NCBI RefSeq assembly: GCF_007559005.1
Contig: NZ_CP041763.1
Span: forward strand, 1,954,463 to 2,018,462
Direction of reading: 5' to 3'
DNA from: Gordonia zhaorongruii
GTDB taxonomy: Bacteria; Actinomycetota; Actinomycetes; Mycobacteriales; Mycobacteriaceae
Length of the DNA stretch: 64,000 nt
The notes under the pieces were generated by a model. It worked only from the letters and a program-made list of their open reading frames with translations. It was not told where the DNA came from and searched no databases. Numbering within the stretch: position 1 is the first letter of the stretch; every line of letters begins with the position of its first letter. The translations under genes and the position numbers were made by a program. This document shows, in pieces, positions 37,312-49,022 of the stretch.

Positions 37312-37968
37312 GTGAAGTTGCCCTGGAAGTCCGATGCGACGAGTACTGACGCGAGCGTCGACGACGCTCCAGCCGCCGACGAGCAGAACGCGGCGCGGCC
37401 GAAGCACACCCCCGGCAAAGGCCGGCCGACGCCGAAGCGGCGCGAGTCCGAGCGACGCCGCGGCCCGGTGGCGCCACCGCCGACGACCCGCGCTGAGGCC
37501 CGCAGCCGTAAGAAGGCGCTGAAGGCGTCGATGACCAAGAGCGACCGCAAGCAGCTGACCGAGGAGCGCCGGAAGGCGCGCCTCGAGCAGCGCGAGAAGA
37601 TGATGGCGGGCGACGAGCAGTACCTGATGCCGCGCGATAAGGGGCCGGTCCGCCGGATGGCCCGCGACATCGTCGATTCGCGCCGCAACTTCGCCGGTCT
37701 GTTCATGCCGTTCGCGATCTTCCTGATCGTCGCGATCATGGTGCCCGACCTCGCAGTCTTCGCGAACCTGGTGCTGCTGGTCTTCGTGATCTTCATGGCG
37801 ATCGATTCGTTCTTCCTTGGTCGCATGGTGAACAAGCGCGTTCGCGAGCGCTACCCGGACACTCAGGAGTCCGGTTTCCGCCTCGGCTGGTACTCGTTCA
37901 CCCGCGCGATGCAGCTGCGCATGATGCGCGCACCCAAGCCGCAGACCAAGCCGGGCGACAAGGTCTGA
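37312..37968 (+). CDS. DUF3043 family membrane protein
   Basis: A 218-residue membrane protein of unknown function. The N-terminal half is highly charged and rich in Arg and Lys (about 30-105), then two membrane segments follow (about 125-165: [17 protein letters not shown] and [19 protein letters not shown]). The C-terminal part [21 protein letters not shown] is conserved in the family. The gene matches Rv2206. The GTG 37312 start follows a -10 at 7 nt. It ends 1 bp before cobU-cobT, so it is co-transcribed with cobalamin genes, but no direct role in cobalamin is known. Confidence 0.85.
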   Translation: MKLPWKSDATSTDASVDDAPAADEQNAARPKHTPGKGRPTPKRRESERRRGPVAPPPTTRAEARSRKKALKASMTKSDRKQLTEERRKARLEQREKMMAGDEQYLMPRDKGPVRRMARDIVDSRRNFAGLFMPFAIFLIVAIMVPDLAVFANLVLLVFVIFMAIDSFFLGRMVNKRVRERYPDTQESGFRLGWYSFTRAMQLRMMRAPKPQTKPGDKV

Positions 37969-37969
37969 C

Positions 37970-39679
37970 ATGCGGATCCTGGTCCTGGGCGGCACGCGTT
38001 CGGGCAAGTCCGAGCACGCCGAACAGCTGCTGGGCAGTGCCGGGAAGGTCCGGTATCTCGCGACCGGGCCAGTCACCGACGACGCGGCATGGCAGGCGCG
38101 CGTGCAAGCGCACCGCGATCGCCGTGGTGAGCGATTCGAGACGGTGGAGTCGCGCGATCCCGCAGCCGACCTGCGCGCCGACGCGGACGCGACCGTCTTG
38201 CTCGACGATCTGGGTGCCTGGCTGACCGGCGCCCTCGACGACGCGGGCGCCTGGGATGTCGACGGGATCGCCGGCGACGGGTCGCGACAGATCGCCGACC
38301 GCGTCGATGACCTGTGCGCCGCGATCACCGAGCATCGCGGCCAGGTGGTGATCGTGAGCCCCGAGGTAGGGCTGTCCGTCGTGGCGGCGACCGCATCGGG
38401 CCGGCGCTTCGCCGACGAGTTGGGTGTCGCCAACGCCAAGGTCGCGCGAGTATGCGAATCGGTGCGCCTCGTCGTCGCAGGCAGGGCCCTGGAGCTCCCG
38501 GAGGATCCAGCCCCCGTCCAGGCACCAGCACCAGCGCAGGCACCGACCCCGGCACCCCTCGTCTCCCCGGCGCCCCTAATCTCCCCGACATCAGCCGCAC
38601 CGGACGGCGCCGACGCCGAGGTGTTCGAGGCCGTGGACCCGCCTAGTCCGGCGACCGCCGACGAAGCTCGCTCCCGCCACCTCGCCCTGACCAAGCCCGC
38701 CGGTTCCCTGGGCCGACTCGAAGAACTGGGCGTGTGGATCTCCGCATGCCAGGGGCAGTGCCCACCGCGGCCCATCACCGCACCCGTCGTCGCTGTTTTC
38801 GCAGGCGATCACGGAGTGGCCCAAGGCGGTAAGGCAGGCGCGGGCGTATCAGCGTATCCGCCCGAGGTGACTGCTCAGATGGTCGCGAACATCTCCGCGG
38901 GCGGCGCCGCCGTGAACGTTCTAGCGCGACGTGCCGGCGCGAGCGTGCGCGTGTACGACCTCTCAGTCGATGCGGAGCTGCCCGACGGCCACCACGCCGA
39001 TACCAGCTTCAAGGTGCGGCGCGGCAGTGGCGATCTGCGGCGCGGTGAGGCGCTGACCATCGCCGAGACCCGGCGAGCCGTCGCCGCCGGCCGGACCATC
39101 GCCGACTCGCTGATCGACTCGGGCGCCGACCTGCTGATCGCAGGCGACATGGGGATCGGCAACACGACTCCGGCCGCCGTCCTGATCGGCACGATCACCG
39201 ATCGCGAACCGGTCGTCGTGGTCGGCCGCGGCACCGGAATCGACGATGCCACCTGGATCAGAAAGACGGCCGCCGTCCGCGACGGCATGCGGTTCGGACG
39301 ACGCTTCCGCAACGAACCGCTCGCGCTCCTCGCGGCGGTGAGCGGCGCCGACCTGGCCGCGATGGCGGGCTTCTACGCGCAGGCCGCCGTCCGACGGACA
39401 CCGGTCCTCCTCGACGGCGTCGTCACCACCGCCGCCGCACTCGTCGCCGAGCAGATGGCGCCCGGCGCATCCGCGTGGTGGCGTGCCGGGCACCTGTCGA
39501 CGGAGCCCGCGCACCGGTTCGCGCTCGATTCGCTGAACCTCGAACCCGTCGTCGACCTGTCGATGCGCCTCGGCGAGGGCACCGGGGCGGTCACCGCGCT
39601 GGGGCCGGTCATGGCGGGGGTCGACGTGCTCACCGATATGGCGACGTTCGCCCAGGCCGGCGTCGCTGATGGGGACTAG
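37970..39679 (+). CDS. cobUT: Fused CobU-CobT: adenosylcobinamide kinase/guanylyltransferase and NaMN:DMB phosphoribosyltransferase
   Basis: A 569-residue fusion for late cobalamin assembly. Residues about 1-175 are CobU, with P-loop [15 protein letters not shown] and [12 protein letters not shown] and [13 protein letters not shown] Pro/Ala-rich linker (about 180-215) leads to CobT (about 220-569): [51 protein letters not shown] and [11 protein letters not shown]. CobU activates cobinamide to GDP-cobinamide. CobT makes alpha-ribazole phosphate, and the next gene cobS joins them. In M. tuberculosis cobU is elsewhere. The frame is continuous, so the fusion is not an artefact of a missing stop. 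Confidence 0.92.
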   Translation: MRILVLGGTRSGKSEHAEQLLGSAGKVRYLATGPVTDDAAWQARVQAHRDRRGERFETVESRDPAADLRADADATVLLDDLGAWLTGALDDAGAWDVDGIAGDGSRQIADRVDDLCAAITEHRGQVVIVSPEVGLSVVAATASGRRFADELGVANAKVARVCESVRLVVAGRALELPEDPAPVQAPAPAQAPTPAPLVSPAPLISPTSAAPDGADAEVFEAVDPPSPATADEARSRHLALTKPAGSLGRLEELGVWISACQGQCPPRPITAPVVAVFAGDHGVAQGGKAGAGVSAYPPEVTAQMVANISAGGAAVNVLARRAGASVRVYDLSVDAELPDGHHADTSFKVRRGSGDLRRGEALTIAETRRAVAAGRTIADSLIDSGADLLIAGDMGIGNTTPAAVLIGTITDREPVVVVGRGTGIDDATWIRKTAAVRDGMRFGRRFRNEPLALLAAVSGADLAAMAGFYAQAAVRRTPVLLDGVVTTAAALVAEQMAPGASAWWRAGHLSTEPAHRFALDSLNLEPVVDLSMRLGEGTGAVTALGPVMAGVDVLTDMATFAQAGVADGD

Positions 39680-39687
39680 CGCGACCC

Positions 39688-40449
39688 ATGTGGACTAGCC
39701 CGCTGGGCGGACTGCACGTCGCGTTCAGTTGGCTGACGGTGGCGCCGCTCCCCTCTCCTACGGCCGAGATGGATCGTCGCACCGGCGGCCGCGTCATCGC
39801 CACCGCACCGGTCGTGGGCGTCGTGCTCGGCGGCATCGTCGCCGGAGCAGCCTACGGACTGTCTCTCACCCGTCTCCCCGACCTGCTCGTCGGTCTGATC
39901 GCCGTGGGCATGCTCGCATTGCTGACGCGAGGCATGCACCTGGACGGCGTCGCGGACACGGCCGACGGGCTCGGATGCTACGGCGCACCGGATCGCGTGC
40001 GCACCGTGATGCGCAGCGGCGACATCGGACCATTCGGCGCCGCAACGCTCATTCTGCTGCTCGCCATGCAGTCGGCGGCGGTCGGCGTGCTGGCCGCAGA
40101 CGGGCAGTGGCTGCCCATCCTGTGGGCGGTCGGTGTCAGCCGGGTCGCGGTCGTCTACGCGTGCCGGGTGGGCATCCCGCCCGCGAACGCCGACGGTTTC
40201 GGCGCGCTCGTCGCCGGCACCCAGCGCTGGTCCATCGCGGTGTGGACGGTACTCGCCGCGGCAGCAGCCCCTCTGATGGGATCGGCCCCGCTGGGAGTGC
40301 GGGCCGCCTGCGCGCTGGCCGCCGTCGCGGTGTTCACGGTTGCATTCACCGCCCACTGCCGCCGTCGCATCGGCGGCGTCACCGGCGACGTCCTCGGTGC
40401 GGTCGTCGAACTGTCGACGACGATCGCCTTGCTGATCCTGCTGGTGTGA
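39688..40449 (+). CDS. cobS: Adenosylcobinamide-GDP ribazoletransferase
   Basis: Joins adenosylcobinamide-GDP and alpha-ribazole at the membrane to form adenosylcobalamin (phosphate). The 253-residue polytopic protein has FSWLTVAPLPSPTAEMDRRTGG, GMHLDGVADTADGLG (the diagnostic Asp-rich loop, about 86-100), and C-terminal RRRIGGVTGDVLGAVVEL. It starts 8 bp after cobU-cobT and supplies the next step of the same pathway. It converges with ilvE. Confidence 0.93.
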   Translation: MWTSPLGGLHVAFSWLTVAPLPSPTAEMDRRTGGRVIATAPVVGVVLGGIVAGAAYGLSLTRLPDLLVGLIAVGMLALLTRGMHLDGVADTADGLGCYGAPDRVRTVMRSGDIGPFGAATLILLLAMQSAAVGVLAADGQWLPILWAVGVSRVAVVYACRVGIPPANADGFGALVAGTQRWSIAVWTVLAAAAAPLMGSAPLGVRAACALAAVAVFTVAFTAHCRRRIGGVTGDVLGAVVELSTTIALLILLV

Positions 40450-40467
40450 GGAACTGCCCCGTAGGGA

Positions 40468-41577
<1,110 letters not shown>

Positions 41578-41584
41578 GCGTTCA

Positions 41585-41590
41585 ATGTTA
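41585..41590 (-). promoter_or_regulatory. -10 element of ilvE (leaderless)
   Basis: TAACAT on the minus strand, 7 nt before the ilvE ATG, fitting TANNNT. Confidence 0.45.
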
Positions 41591-41626
41591 GCGCCGTGGC
41601 GCCACCGAATTTTCCGTGGACCGGCC

Positions 41627-42736
41627 TCACGCGTCACCCTTCACGAACGGCGGCAGCATCACTTCGCATTCGAGCGGCCGTCCCCGGACGTCGACGACGA
41701 CCGTCGCACCCTTCTTGATTCCGGACGCGACCTCGATGAACGCCAGTGCGATGCCCTGCTTCAGGGTCGGCGAGAAGGTGCCCGACGTGCACACGCCGAT
41801 CTGCGGACCGCCGGGTTGCGCGTGCACGGTGCACTCGGCACGCGGCACGCCGCGACCGAGCGCCCTCAGTCCGTACAGGCGGCGCGCGGGTCCGGCTTCA
41901 CGCTCGGCGACGAGCACGTCTCGACCGAAGAACTCCGGCTTGTCCCAGCCGACCGCCCACGAACTGCGCGCCTGAACCGGCGTGACGTCGACGCTCAACT
42001 CATGACCGTGCAGCGCGTAGCCCATCTCGGTGCGCAGGGTGTCGCGAGCGCCGAGTCCGGCGGGCAGGCCATCGCGCGCGGTCACCTCGGAGAGCAGTGC
42101 GTCGAACACGATGCCCGAATCGTCCCAGCGCGGCAGGATCTCGTACCCCTGCTCCCCCGTGTAGCCGGTGCGGCACACGCGGACTGCGCACTCTGCGCCG
42201 TCGAGGGTGACGACCGCATCCTCGAACGCCATGTAGTCCATGCCGGTCGGCAGGCCGAGGGCCTCGAGGACCTCGGCTGAGCGCGGGCCCTGGACCGCGA
42301 ACACCGCGAAGTCACGATGCTGGTCGGTGATCTCGATGCCCTTCGGCGCCACCGCACGCAGCGCCGCGATCACCTCTGCGGTGTTCGCCGCGTTCGGGAT
42401 GAGGAACACCTCGTCGTCGCTCACCAGATAGGTGATCAGGTCGTCGACCACGCCACCCTGGTCGTTGCAGCACATCGTGTACTGGGCCTTGCCCGCCACG
42501 ATCTTGCCGAGGTCGTTGGTCAGCGTGCTGTTGACGAACGCGGCCGCACCCGGTCCCGCGACCGACGCCTTGCCGAGGTGGCTGACGTCGAAGATGCCGA
42601 CGGCTTCGCGTACCGCATTGTGTTCGGCGACGGTGCCGGAGTACGAGACGGGCATCTCCCAGCCGCCGAACGGGGCGAACGATGCTCCGAGAGCGACATG
42701 GCGGTCGGCGATGGGGCCTGCGAGGAGTTCGGTCAT
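41627..42736 (-). CDS. gcvT: Aminomethyltransferase, glycine cleavage system T protein
   Basis: Transfers the aminomethyl carbon from the H protein lipoyl arm to tetrahydrofolate. The 369-residue protein has [48 protein letters not shown] and C-terminal [23 protein letters not shown] 42736 gives the family N-terminus. No gcvH or gcvP is nearby. The lipoylated partner links it to lipA and lipB further along. It is divergent from the aminopeptidase gene. It matches Rv2211c. Confidence 0.94.
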   Translation of the reverse strand: MTELLAGPIADRHVALGASFAPFGGWEMPVSYSGTVAEHNAVREAVGIFDVSHLGKASVAGPGAAAFVNSTLTNDLGKIVAGKAQYTMCCNDQGGVVDDLITYLVSDDEVFLIPNAANTAEVIAALRAVAPKGIEITDQHRDFAVFAVQGPRSAEVLEALGLPTGMDYMAFEDAVVTLDGAECAVRVCRTGYTGEQGYEILPRWDDSGIVFDALLSEVTARDGLPAGLGARDTLRTEMGYALHGHELSVDVTPVQARSSWAVGWDKPEFFGRDVLVAEREAGPARRLYGLRALGRGVPRAECTVHAQPGGPQIGVCTSGTFSPTLKQGIALAFIEVASGIKKGATVVVDVRGRPLECEVMLPPFVKGDA

Positions 42737-42742
42737 GCCTCC

Positions 42743-42748
42743 ACGGTA
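42743..42748 (-). promoter_or_regulatory. -10 element of gcvT (leaderless)
   Basis: TACCGT on the minus strand, 6 nt before the gcvT ATG. GGAGGC in the gap is too close to the ATG to serve as a normal ribosome site. Confidence 0.42.
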
Positions 42749-42787
42749 TCGCCCTGCTCCGACAGCGTTGTGGCAGAGTTGACTTCC

Positions 42788-44311
42788 GTGAGCAGTAACG
42801 ATTTCTCCGACCGTGTCCGCGGCCCGCGCATCGACCTGGCCACCGCCCTCGCCAAGGACGACGACGTCCTGGTGATCGGCTTGATCGCACCCGATGGGTC
42901 CGATGAAGCGCCTCCCACTCTGCTGGTCGGCGAGGATCTTCTGGACGATCAGACCGCTGAGCAGATCACCTCGGGACTCGACGCGCTCGGCGCCACCGGA
43001 CGCAGCGGGGAGGTCCACACGCTCCCCGCCCCGGACTCACTGCCGGTGAAACGGATCCTCGCTGTGGGAGTCGGCACCGAGACCGACCTCCAGGACGCCG
43101 ATGCGCTCCGCCGGGCCGCAGGCGAGGCCGCACGTCGGCTCGACGGTGCAGGCCGCGTGGTCAGCACCTTGTCGGCCGCCGCCGTCGGCCCCGCGGCTGA
43201 AGGCTTCTACCTCGGTGCGTACCGGTTCGACGAGTTCCGCTCGGACAAGTCACGGTCGGCCAAGCGCCCGCCGGAGGAGTTCCGGCTCCTGGCCCCGAAG
43301 TCCAAGGAGAACCGCGCCGAACTCGACCACGCGCTGATCGTCGCCGACTCCGTCGCGGTGGCTCGCGATCTCGTGAACACCCCGCCGAGCCACCTGTATC
43401 CGGCCGAGTTCGCCGAGCGCGCTCGCGTCCTCGGCAGCAAGGCAGGCCTGCGGGTGGAGATCCTCGACGAGAAGGAACTCGCCAAGGACGGCTACGGCGG
43501 CATCGTCGGAGTCGGTCAGGGCAGCTCTCGCCCACCGCGACTGGTGCGCCTCATCCACGAGTCGAAGGGCTCCGACCGCAAGGTCGCCCTCGTCGGCAAG
43601 GGCATCACGTTCGACACGGGCGGCATCTCGCTCAAGCCGCCGGCCGGCATGGAGAACATGACGTCCGACATGGGCGGCGCGGCAGCGGTCGTCGCGACTG
43701 CGATCGCCGCGTCCCGGCTCGACGTCGACGTCACTGTGATCGCGACCGTCCCGATGGCCGAGAACATGCCGTCCGGAACCGCGCAGCGGCCCGGTGACGT
43801 GCTGACCCAGTACGGCGGCACCACGGTCGAGGTCCTCAACACCGACGCCGAGGGCCGACTCGTACTGGCCGACGCGATCGTCCGCGCCTGCGAGGACGAA
43901 CCCGATTACCTGATCGACACCGCGACCTTGACCGGTGCGCAGATGGTGGCGCTGGGCACTCGCACCCCCGGCGTCCTCGGCACCGATGAGTTCCGCGACC
44001 GCGTAGCGGCCATCTCGCAGTCGATCGGTGAGCACGGCTGGCCGATGCCTCTGCCCACCGAACTCCGCGCCGACCTCGACTCCCGCGTCGCCGACCTCGC
44101 GAACGTCACCAATCACCGATGGGGCGGGATGCTCTCCGCAGCCATGTTCCTCCGCGAGTTCGTCGTCGACGGAATCGGTTGGGCGCACGTCGATGTGGCA
44201 GGCCCGGCGTTCAACACCGGCAGCCCGTGGGGGTACACCGGTAAGGGCGGGACCGGCGTGCCGGTGCGCACGATGATCGCCGTTCTCGAGGACGTCGCGA
44301 AGGACGGCTGA
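42788..44311 (+). CDS. pepA: Leucyl aminopeptidase (M17)
   Basis: Dizinc cytosolic aminopeptidase of 507 residues. The N-terminal macro-like domain is followed by the M17 catalytic domain: [17 protein letters not shown] (metal and catalytic Lys), [11 protein letters not shown] and the signature [15 protein letters not shown] 42788 gives the start [13 protein letters not shown]. Reading extends far upstream in frame, but that overlaps gcvT antisense and is rejected. It matches Rv2213 (pepB). Confidence 0.93.
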   Translation: MSSNDFSDRVRGPRIDLATALAKDDDVLVIGLIAPDGSDEAPPTLLVGEDLLDDQTAEQITSGLDALGATGRSGEVHTLPAPDSLPVKRILAVGVGTETDLQDADALRRAAGEAARRLDGAGRVVSTLSAAAVGPAAEGFYLGAYRFDEFRSDKSRSAKRPPEEFRLLAPKSKENRAELDHALIVADSVAVARDLVNTPPSHLYPAEFAERARVLGSKAGLRVEILDEKELAKDGYGGIVGVGQGSSRPPRLVRLIHESKGSDRKVALVGKGITFDTGGISLKPPAGMENMTSDMGGAAAVVATAIAASRLDVDVTVIATVPMAENMPSGTAQRPGDVLTQYGGTTVEVLNTDAEGRLVLADAIVRACEDEPDYLIDTATLTGAQMVALGTRTPGVLGTDEFRDRVAAISQSIGEHGWPMPLPTELRADLDSRVADLANVTNHRWGGMLSAAMFLREFVVDGIGWAHVDVAGPAFNTGSPWGYTGKGGTGVPVRTMIAVLEDVAKDG

Positions 44312-44492
44312 CCGGTCTCCTCACCGATCGTCTCGACTGCCCTGAGCGTGCGCCTCGTTGCGGGTAATGTGATTCAGGGGAGTCGGCCCACCCGCCGTCT
44401 ACAGACGTTTGCGCACACTCTGCGCGCACGCCAGCACCCGCATCGGCTTAGACCGAACGGCACAGTTCACGAGTTGTAGGGAGTCACACGTA

Positions 44493-46247
44493 ATGGCCTT
44501 CTCTGTCGAGATGCCCGCCCTTGGTGAGAGCGTCACCGAGGGAACCGTCACCCAATGGCTGAAGCAGGAAGGCGACACCGTCGAAGTCGACGAGCCACTG
44601 CTGGAGGTCTCCACCGACAAGGTCGACACCGAGATTCCCTCGCCTGCCGCCGGCGTCCTGACGAAGATCGTCGCGCAGGAGGACGACACCGTGGAGATCG
44701 GCGGCGAACTGGCTGTCATCGGTGACGCCGGTGAGGACGCCGGTGAGGCTGCAGCCGAACCGGAGCCGGAACCCGCATCCGAGCCGGAGCCCGAACCCGA
44801 ACCGGCTGACGAGCCGAAGGCCGAGGCCGAGCCGGAGAAGCCTGCCGCCTCCGGATCCACCGGATCCGGATCGGGCACCGATGTGGTGATGCCCGAACTC
44901 GGCGAATCGGTCACAGAGGGCATCGTCACGAACTGGCTCAAGGAGGTCGGCGACACCGTAGAGGTCGACGAGGCGCTCCTCGAGGTCTCGACCGACAAGG
45001 TCGACACCGAGATTCCGTCACCGGTCGCAGGCACCCTGCTGGAGATCGTCGCCAGCGCCGACGACGTCGTCGAGGTCGGCGGCCGTCTCGCCGTCGTCGG
45101 CGATTCCGGCAGCGACCCGGGCGCCGACCGGGATCAGGGGCAGACCTCGGCCAACGCGCCGCGCAACACCGAGCCCAAGGCCGAGCCGACCCCCGAGCCG
45201 AAGCCGGAACCAGCGGCCGAATCCAAGCCCGCTGAACCCAAGCCTGCTGAGTCCAAGCCCGCCGCGTCCAAGCCTGCTGAACCCAAGCCTGCAGCGAACG
45301 ACATCGAGTCGACGCCGTACGTGACGCCGCTCGTCCGGAAGCTGGCGACGGAGAACGACGTCGATCTGTCGACGGTCAAGGGCACCGGCGTCGGCGGCCG
45401 CATCCGCAAGCAGGATGTGCTCGCCGCGGCAGAGGAGAAGAAGACGCCCGCTGCAGAGTCGGCACCGGCACCCGCCGTATCGTCGGCCGCCGCACCGGCT
45501 TCGGCGAAGCCCGAGCTGGCCGCCCTGCGAGGTACCACCCAGAAGATCAACCGCATCCGCCAGATCACCGCGGCCAAGACCCGGGAGTCGCTGCACGAGA
45601 GTGCTCAGCTCACGCAGGTCCACGAGGTCGACATGACGCGGATCGCCGCACTGCGTACCTCAGCGAAGGCACGGTTCCGGTCGAGCGAGGGCGTCAATCT
45701 GACGTACCTGCCGTTCTTCGCGAAGGCCGTCGTCGAGGCCCTCAAGGTGCACCCGAACGTGAACGCGTCGATCGACGAGGGCGCCAAGGAGATCACCTAC
45801 CACGGCACGGTGAACCTCGGGATCGCCGTCGACACCGAGCAGGGTCTGCTGTCGCCGGTGATCCACGATGCGGACAACCTGTCGTTGGCAGGCCTGGCGC
45901 GCGCGATCGCCGACATCGCCGAGCGCGCACGCACGGGCGGCCTCAAGCCGGACGAGTTGGCGGGCGGCACGTTCACGATCACGAACATCGGCAGCCAGGG
46001 CGCGCTGATCGACACCCCGATCCTGGTCCCGCCGCAGGCGGCCATGCTGGGCACCGGTGCGATCGTCAAACGCCCGGTGGTGATGACCGCCGAGGACGGG
46101 ACCGAATCGTTCGCGTCACGCGCGATCGCCTACCTGCCGCTGACCTACGATCACCGACTGATCGACGGCGCGGACGCAGGCCGGTTCGTGTCGACGGTGC
46201 GGGAGCGTCTCGAGGCTGCCGAGTTCTCGGCCGACCTGGGACTCTGA
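44493..46247 (+). CDS. dlaT: Dihydrolipoamide acyltransferase (E2 of 2-oxoacid dehydrogenases)
   Basis: E2 core that accepts acyl groups on lipoyl arms. The 584-residue protein has two lipoyl domains, each with the lipoylated Lys in [14 protein letters not shown] (about 36-49 and 165-178). They are joined by Pro/Glu/Ala/Lys-rich linkers, then a peripheral-subunit-binding domain ([20 protein letters not shown]) and the catalytic domain ending [14 protein letters not shown] (HXXXDG). ATG 44493 has TAGGGAG upstream. lipB and lipA follow directly, supplying its cofactor. Whether it serves pyruvate, 2-oxoglutarate or both is not decided by sequence; M. tuberculosis DlaT (Rv2215) serves PDH and peroxiredoxin reductase. 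Confidence 0.92.
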   Translation: MAFSVEMPALGESVTEGTVTQWLKQEGDTVEVDEPLLEVSTDKVDTEIPSPAAGVLTKIVAQEDDTVEIGGELAVIGDAGEDAGEAAAEPEPEPASEPEPEPEPADEPKAEAEPEKPAASGSTGSGSGTDVVMPELGESVTEGIVTNWLKEVGDTVEVDEALLEVSTDKVDTEIPSPVAGTLLEIVASADDVVEVGGRLAVVGDSGSDPGADRDQGQTSANAPRNTEPKAEPTPEPKPEPAAESKPAEPKPAESKPAASKPAEPKPAANDIESTPYVTPLVRKLATENDVDLSTVKGTGVGGRIRKQDVLAAAEEKKTPAAESAPAPAVSSAAAPASAKPELAALRGTTQKINRIRQITAAKTRESLHESAQLTQVHEVDMTRIAALRTSAKARFRSSEGVNLTYLPFFAKAVVEALKVHPNVNASIDEGAKEITYHGTVNLGIAVDTEQGLLSPVIHDADNLSLAGLARAIADIAERARTGGLKPDELAGGTFTITNIGSQGALIDTPILVPPQAAMLGTGAIVKRPVVMTAEDGTESFASRAIAYLPLTYDHRLIDGADAGRFVSTVRERLEAAEFSADLGL

Positions 46248-46264
46248 CGTCTGCTGACGCCGTG

Positions 46265-46306
46265 ACCGCCGTCCTGGCCGATCGCATGGTCGGCCGGGAC
46301 GGCGGT
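46265..46306 (+). terminator. Hairpin terminator of dlaT
   Basis: A 17-bp stem (arms at 46265-46281 and 46290-46306, including one G-U pair) with an 8-nt loop, 17 bp after the dlaT stop. It separates dlaT from lipB-lipA. Confidence 0.65.
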
Positions 46307-46427
46307 TCGTCGTTCACCGGCGTTCCCGAAGATGTTGTGCCCGATGGCGTTGTACCCGGAAATGTTTCAGGTGCGCCGGGCGTTGCATCGATAGTGTCCT
46401 GCATGACGTCTGCTTTGGAGTACTGCT

Positions 46428-47180
46428 GTGCGTAACGGTTCTGCCCGACTCAGCGACGAGCCCATCGAGGTTCGCCGACTCGGCGTCGTCGACTACCCCA
46501 CCGCTTATGCGATGCAGCACGAGCTGGCGGCACAGCGCGCGACCGGCGAACTCGACCACGATGTGATGCTCCTGCTGGAGCACACGTCGGTGTACACAGC
46601 GGGCAAGCGCACCCAGGACGCCGATCGCCCCGTCAACGGCGCACCGGTGATCGACGTCGACCGAGGCGGCCGCATCACCTGGCACGGCCCGGGACAGCTG
46701 GTCGGTTACCCGATCATCGAGCTCGCCGAGCCGGTCGATGTGGTCGACTACGTGCGCCGCCTCGAAGAGGCCCTGATCCGGGTGTGCGCGGTTCATGACA
46801 TCGCAACCGGCCGCGTCGACGGACGCAGCGGCGTCTGGATCCGCGACAGCACAGGCGAGCGCAAACTCGGCCAGATCGGGATCCGCGTCGCCCGCGGCGT
46901 CACACTGCATGGATTCGCCCTCAACGTGAATCCGGACATGTCGGTGTTCGACGCGATCGTCCCGTGTGGCATCCCCGATGCGGGCGTCACCTCGATCGCG
47001 CACGAGACCGGGACGCCGATCGGCGTCGCCGACGTCCTCGACGACGTGACGGCGCTGGTCGCCGATTGTCTCGACTCCCGGATCCCGCCATCTCCCGGCC
47101 ACACCGCAGACGCCCTCATCGAATCCGCGACCGGAGATACCCCGGCCGCCGCCACCACAACCGTAGGATCGGCACAGTGA
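46428..47180 (+). CDS. lipB: Octanoyltransferase (lipoyl-(acyl-carrier protein) protein ligase)
   Basis: Moves octanoate from acyl carrier protein to apo-lipoyl domains. The 250-residue protein carries [36 protein letters not shown] (catalytic Lys) and [16 protein letters not shown] (catalytic Cys). GTG 46428 has GGAG 7 nt upstream. Its TGA overlaps the lipA GTG (GTGA), so the two are translationally coupled; products of lipB are the substrates of LipA. Confidence 0.95.
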   Translation: MRNGSARLSDEPIEVRRLGVVDYPTAYAMQHELAAQRATGELDHDVMLLLEHTSVYTAGKRTQDADRPVNGAPVIDVDRGGRITWHGPGQLVGYPIIELAEPVDVVDYVRRLEEALIRVCAVHDIATGRVDGRSGVWIRDSTGERKLGQIGIRVARGVTLHGFALNVNPDMSVFDAIVPCGIPDAGVTSIAHETGTPIGVADVLDDVTALVADCLDSRIPPSPGHTADALIESATGDTPAAATTTVGSAQ

Positions 47181-48229
47181 CTGCTTCACCTTCCAACCCC
47201 TCCCCCGCGAACTCCTCGCCTGCCGACGCCCCGAGCGGACGCAAGCTGCTCCGGCTCGAGGTGCGCAACTCGCAGACCCCGATCGAGCGCAAGCCGAAGT
47301 GGATCAAGACCCGCGCGACGATGGGCCCCGAATACACCGAGTTGAAGAACCTGGTGAAGAGCGGCGGCCTGCACACGGTGTGCGAGGAGGCCGGCTGCCC
47401 CAACATCTACGAGTGCTGGGAGGACCGCGAGGCAACCTTCCTCATCGGGGGCGAGCAGTGCACCCGTCGCTGCGACTTCTGCCAGATCGACACCGGCAAG
47501 CCGTCGCCACTGGATCTCGATGAGCCGCGGCGCGTCGCCGAGTCGGTCCGCTCCATGGGCCTGCGCTACTCGACGATCACCGGTGTGGCCCGCGACGACC
47601 TGCCCGACGAGGGCGCCTGGCTGTACGCGGAGACCGTGCGCAAGATCCACGAACTCAACCCGGGCACGGGTGTGGAGAACCTGATTCCCGATTTCCACGC
47701 GAAGCCCGATCTGCTGGCCGAGGTGTTCGACGCCCGCCCGGAGGTCCTGGCGCACAACATCGAGACCGTGCCCCGCATCTTCAAGCGGATCCGTCCGGCG
47801 TTCCGGTACGAGCGTTCCCTCGAGGTGCTGACGGCGGCGCGTGACTTCGGTCTGGTCACCAAGTCGAACCTGATCCTCGGCATGGGCGAGACACCCGAGG
47901 AGATCCGCGAGTCGCTGCGGGATCTGCACGAGGCCGGTTGCGACCTCGTGACGATCACCCAGTACCTGCGCCCGTCGCCGCGTCACCACCCGGTGGAGCG
48001 CTGGGTGAAGCCGGAGGAGTTCGTCGAGCACTCGCAGTACGCCGAGGAGATCGGCTTCGCGGGTGTCATGGCAGGTCCCCTGGTTCGTTCGTCGTACCGG
48101 GCGGGCCGCCTGTACGCGCAGGCCATGAAGCGTCACGGCCGCGAACTGCCGCCCGAGCTCGCCCACCTGACGGCCAGTGGATCCACTGCCCAGGAGGCGT
48201 CTTCGGTACTCGCTCGCATGTCCAGCTGA
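47177..48229 (+). CDS. lipA: Lipoyl synthase (radical SAM)
   Basis: Inserts two sulfurs into protein-bound octanoate. The 350-residue protein has the auxiliary cluster cysteines [12 protein letters not shown] (about 74-85), the radical SAM motif CTRRCDFC (CX3CX2C, about 101-ish) and the C-terminal LVRSSYRAG with the Ser cluster ligand. GTG 47177 overlaps the lipB stop. It matches Rv2218. Confidence 0.95.
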   Translation: MTASPSNPSPANSSPADAPSGRKLLRLEVRNSQTPIERKPKWIKTRATMGPEYTELKNLVKSGGLHTVCEEAGCPNIYECWEDREATFLIGGEQCTRRCDFCQIDTGKPSPLDLDEPRRVAESVRSMGLRYSTITGVARDDLPDEGAWLYAETVRKIHELNPGTGVENLIPDFHAKPDLLAEVFDARPEVLAHNIETVPRIFKRIRPAFRYERSLEVLTAARDFGLVTKSNLILGMGETPEEIRESLRDLHEAGCDLVTITQYLRPSPRHHPVERWVKPEEFVEHSQYAEEIGFAGVMAGPLVRSSYRAGRLYAQAMKRHGRELPPELAHLTASGSTAQEASSVLARMSS

Positions 48230-48258
48230 CCGACCGGCACCCACTCGGTTCGGCCCTC

Positions 48259-48264
48259 TAGACT
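48259..48264 (+). promoter_or_regulatory. -10 element of the DUF4191 gene (leaderless)
   Basis: TAGACT lies 7 nt before the ATG at 48272; no Shine-Dalgarno sequence is present. Confidence 0.45.
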
Positions 48265-48271
48265 GGTAACC

Positions 48272-49021
48272 ATGGCGAAGGCGCAAGACAAAGCGAGTAA
48301 AGAAGCGAAGGCGGCGGCGAAGGCCAACCGGAAGGCCGCCAGCAAGGAACGCCGGCAGCAGATCTGGCAGGCGTTCCAGATGCAGCGCAAGGAGGACAAG
48401 GCGCTCATCCCGCTGATGGCCGGTGTCATCATCGGCGTCACGGTGCTGTTCGCGCTGCTCGGTTACTTCGTCTTCGACAGTCTCTGGCTGATGCTCCCGC
48501 TCGGCCTGATCCTGGGTGTCCTGCTGGCGTTCGTGCTGTTCGGCCGCCGCGTTCAGAAGACCGTCTTCCGCAAGGCGGAGGGTCAGCCGGGTGCCGCAGG
48601 GTGGGCGCTGGGCAATATGAAGGGCCAGTGGCGCGTCCATCAGGCCGTCGCCGGCACCTCCCATCTCGATGCCGTGCACCGCGTGATCGGCAAGCCGGGC
48701 GTCATCCTGATCGCTGAGGGCACCCCGAGTCGGGTGAAGCCGCTCCTGGCGCAGGAGAAGAAGAAGGCCGCCCGCGTCGTCGGCGACACTCCGATCTACC
48801 AGGTCGTCGTCGGCAACGAGGAGGGCGAGGTTCCTCTCTCCAAGCTCGAACGGCACATCCGCAAGTTGCCGGGCAACATCGACCGCAAGCGCATGGACGC
48901 CCTCGAAGGCCGCCTGTCCGCGCTCAAGGCCAAGGGCGGCGCCGGTGCGGCGATGCCGAAGGGGCCGATGCCGCAGGGTGCCAAGATGCGCAGCGCTGCT
49001 CGCACCGTTCGGCGCCGCTGA
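48272..49021 (+). CDS. DUF4191 family membrane protein
   Basis: A 249-residue membrane protein of unknown function. It opens with a Lys/Ala-rich basic stretch (about 1-35), then two membrane segments (about 50-90), and a soluble domain containing GVILIAEGTPSRVKPLL and GDTPIYQVVVGNEEGEVPLSKLERHI, conserved in Rv2219. The gene follows lipA and ends convergently at the start of the accessory insert. No function is assigned. Confidence 0.86.
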   Translation: MAKAQDKASKEAKAAAKANRKAASKERRQQIWQAFQMQRKEDKALIPLMAGVIIGVTVLFALLGYFVFDSLWLMLPLGLILGVLLAFVLFGRRVQKTVFRKAEGQPGAAGWALGNMKGQWRVHQAVAGTSHLDAVHRVIGKPGVILIAEGTPSRVKPLLAQEKKKAARVVGDTPIYQVVVGNEEGEVPLSKLERHIRKLPGNIDRKRMDALEGRLSALKAKGGAGAAMPKGPMPQGAKMRSAARTVRRR

Positions 49022-49022
49022 G

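Noticed and set aside
42317..42787. Upstream extension of the leucyl aminopeptidase
   Set aside because: The extension is antisense to gcvT and lacks M17 homology; GTG 42788 gives the family start.
47186..48856. 556-residue minus-strand frame over lipA and the DUF4191 gene
   Set aside because: Covers two real genes on the opposite strand; no protein family features.
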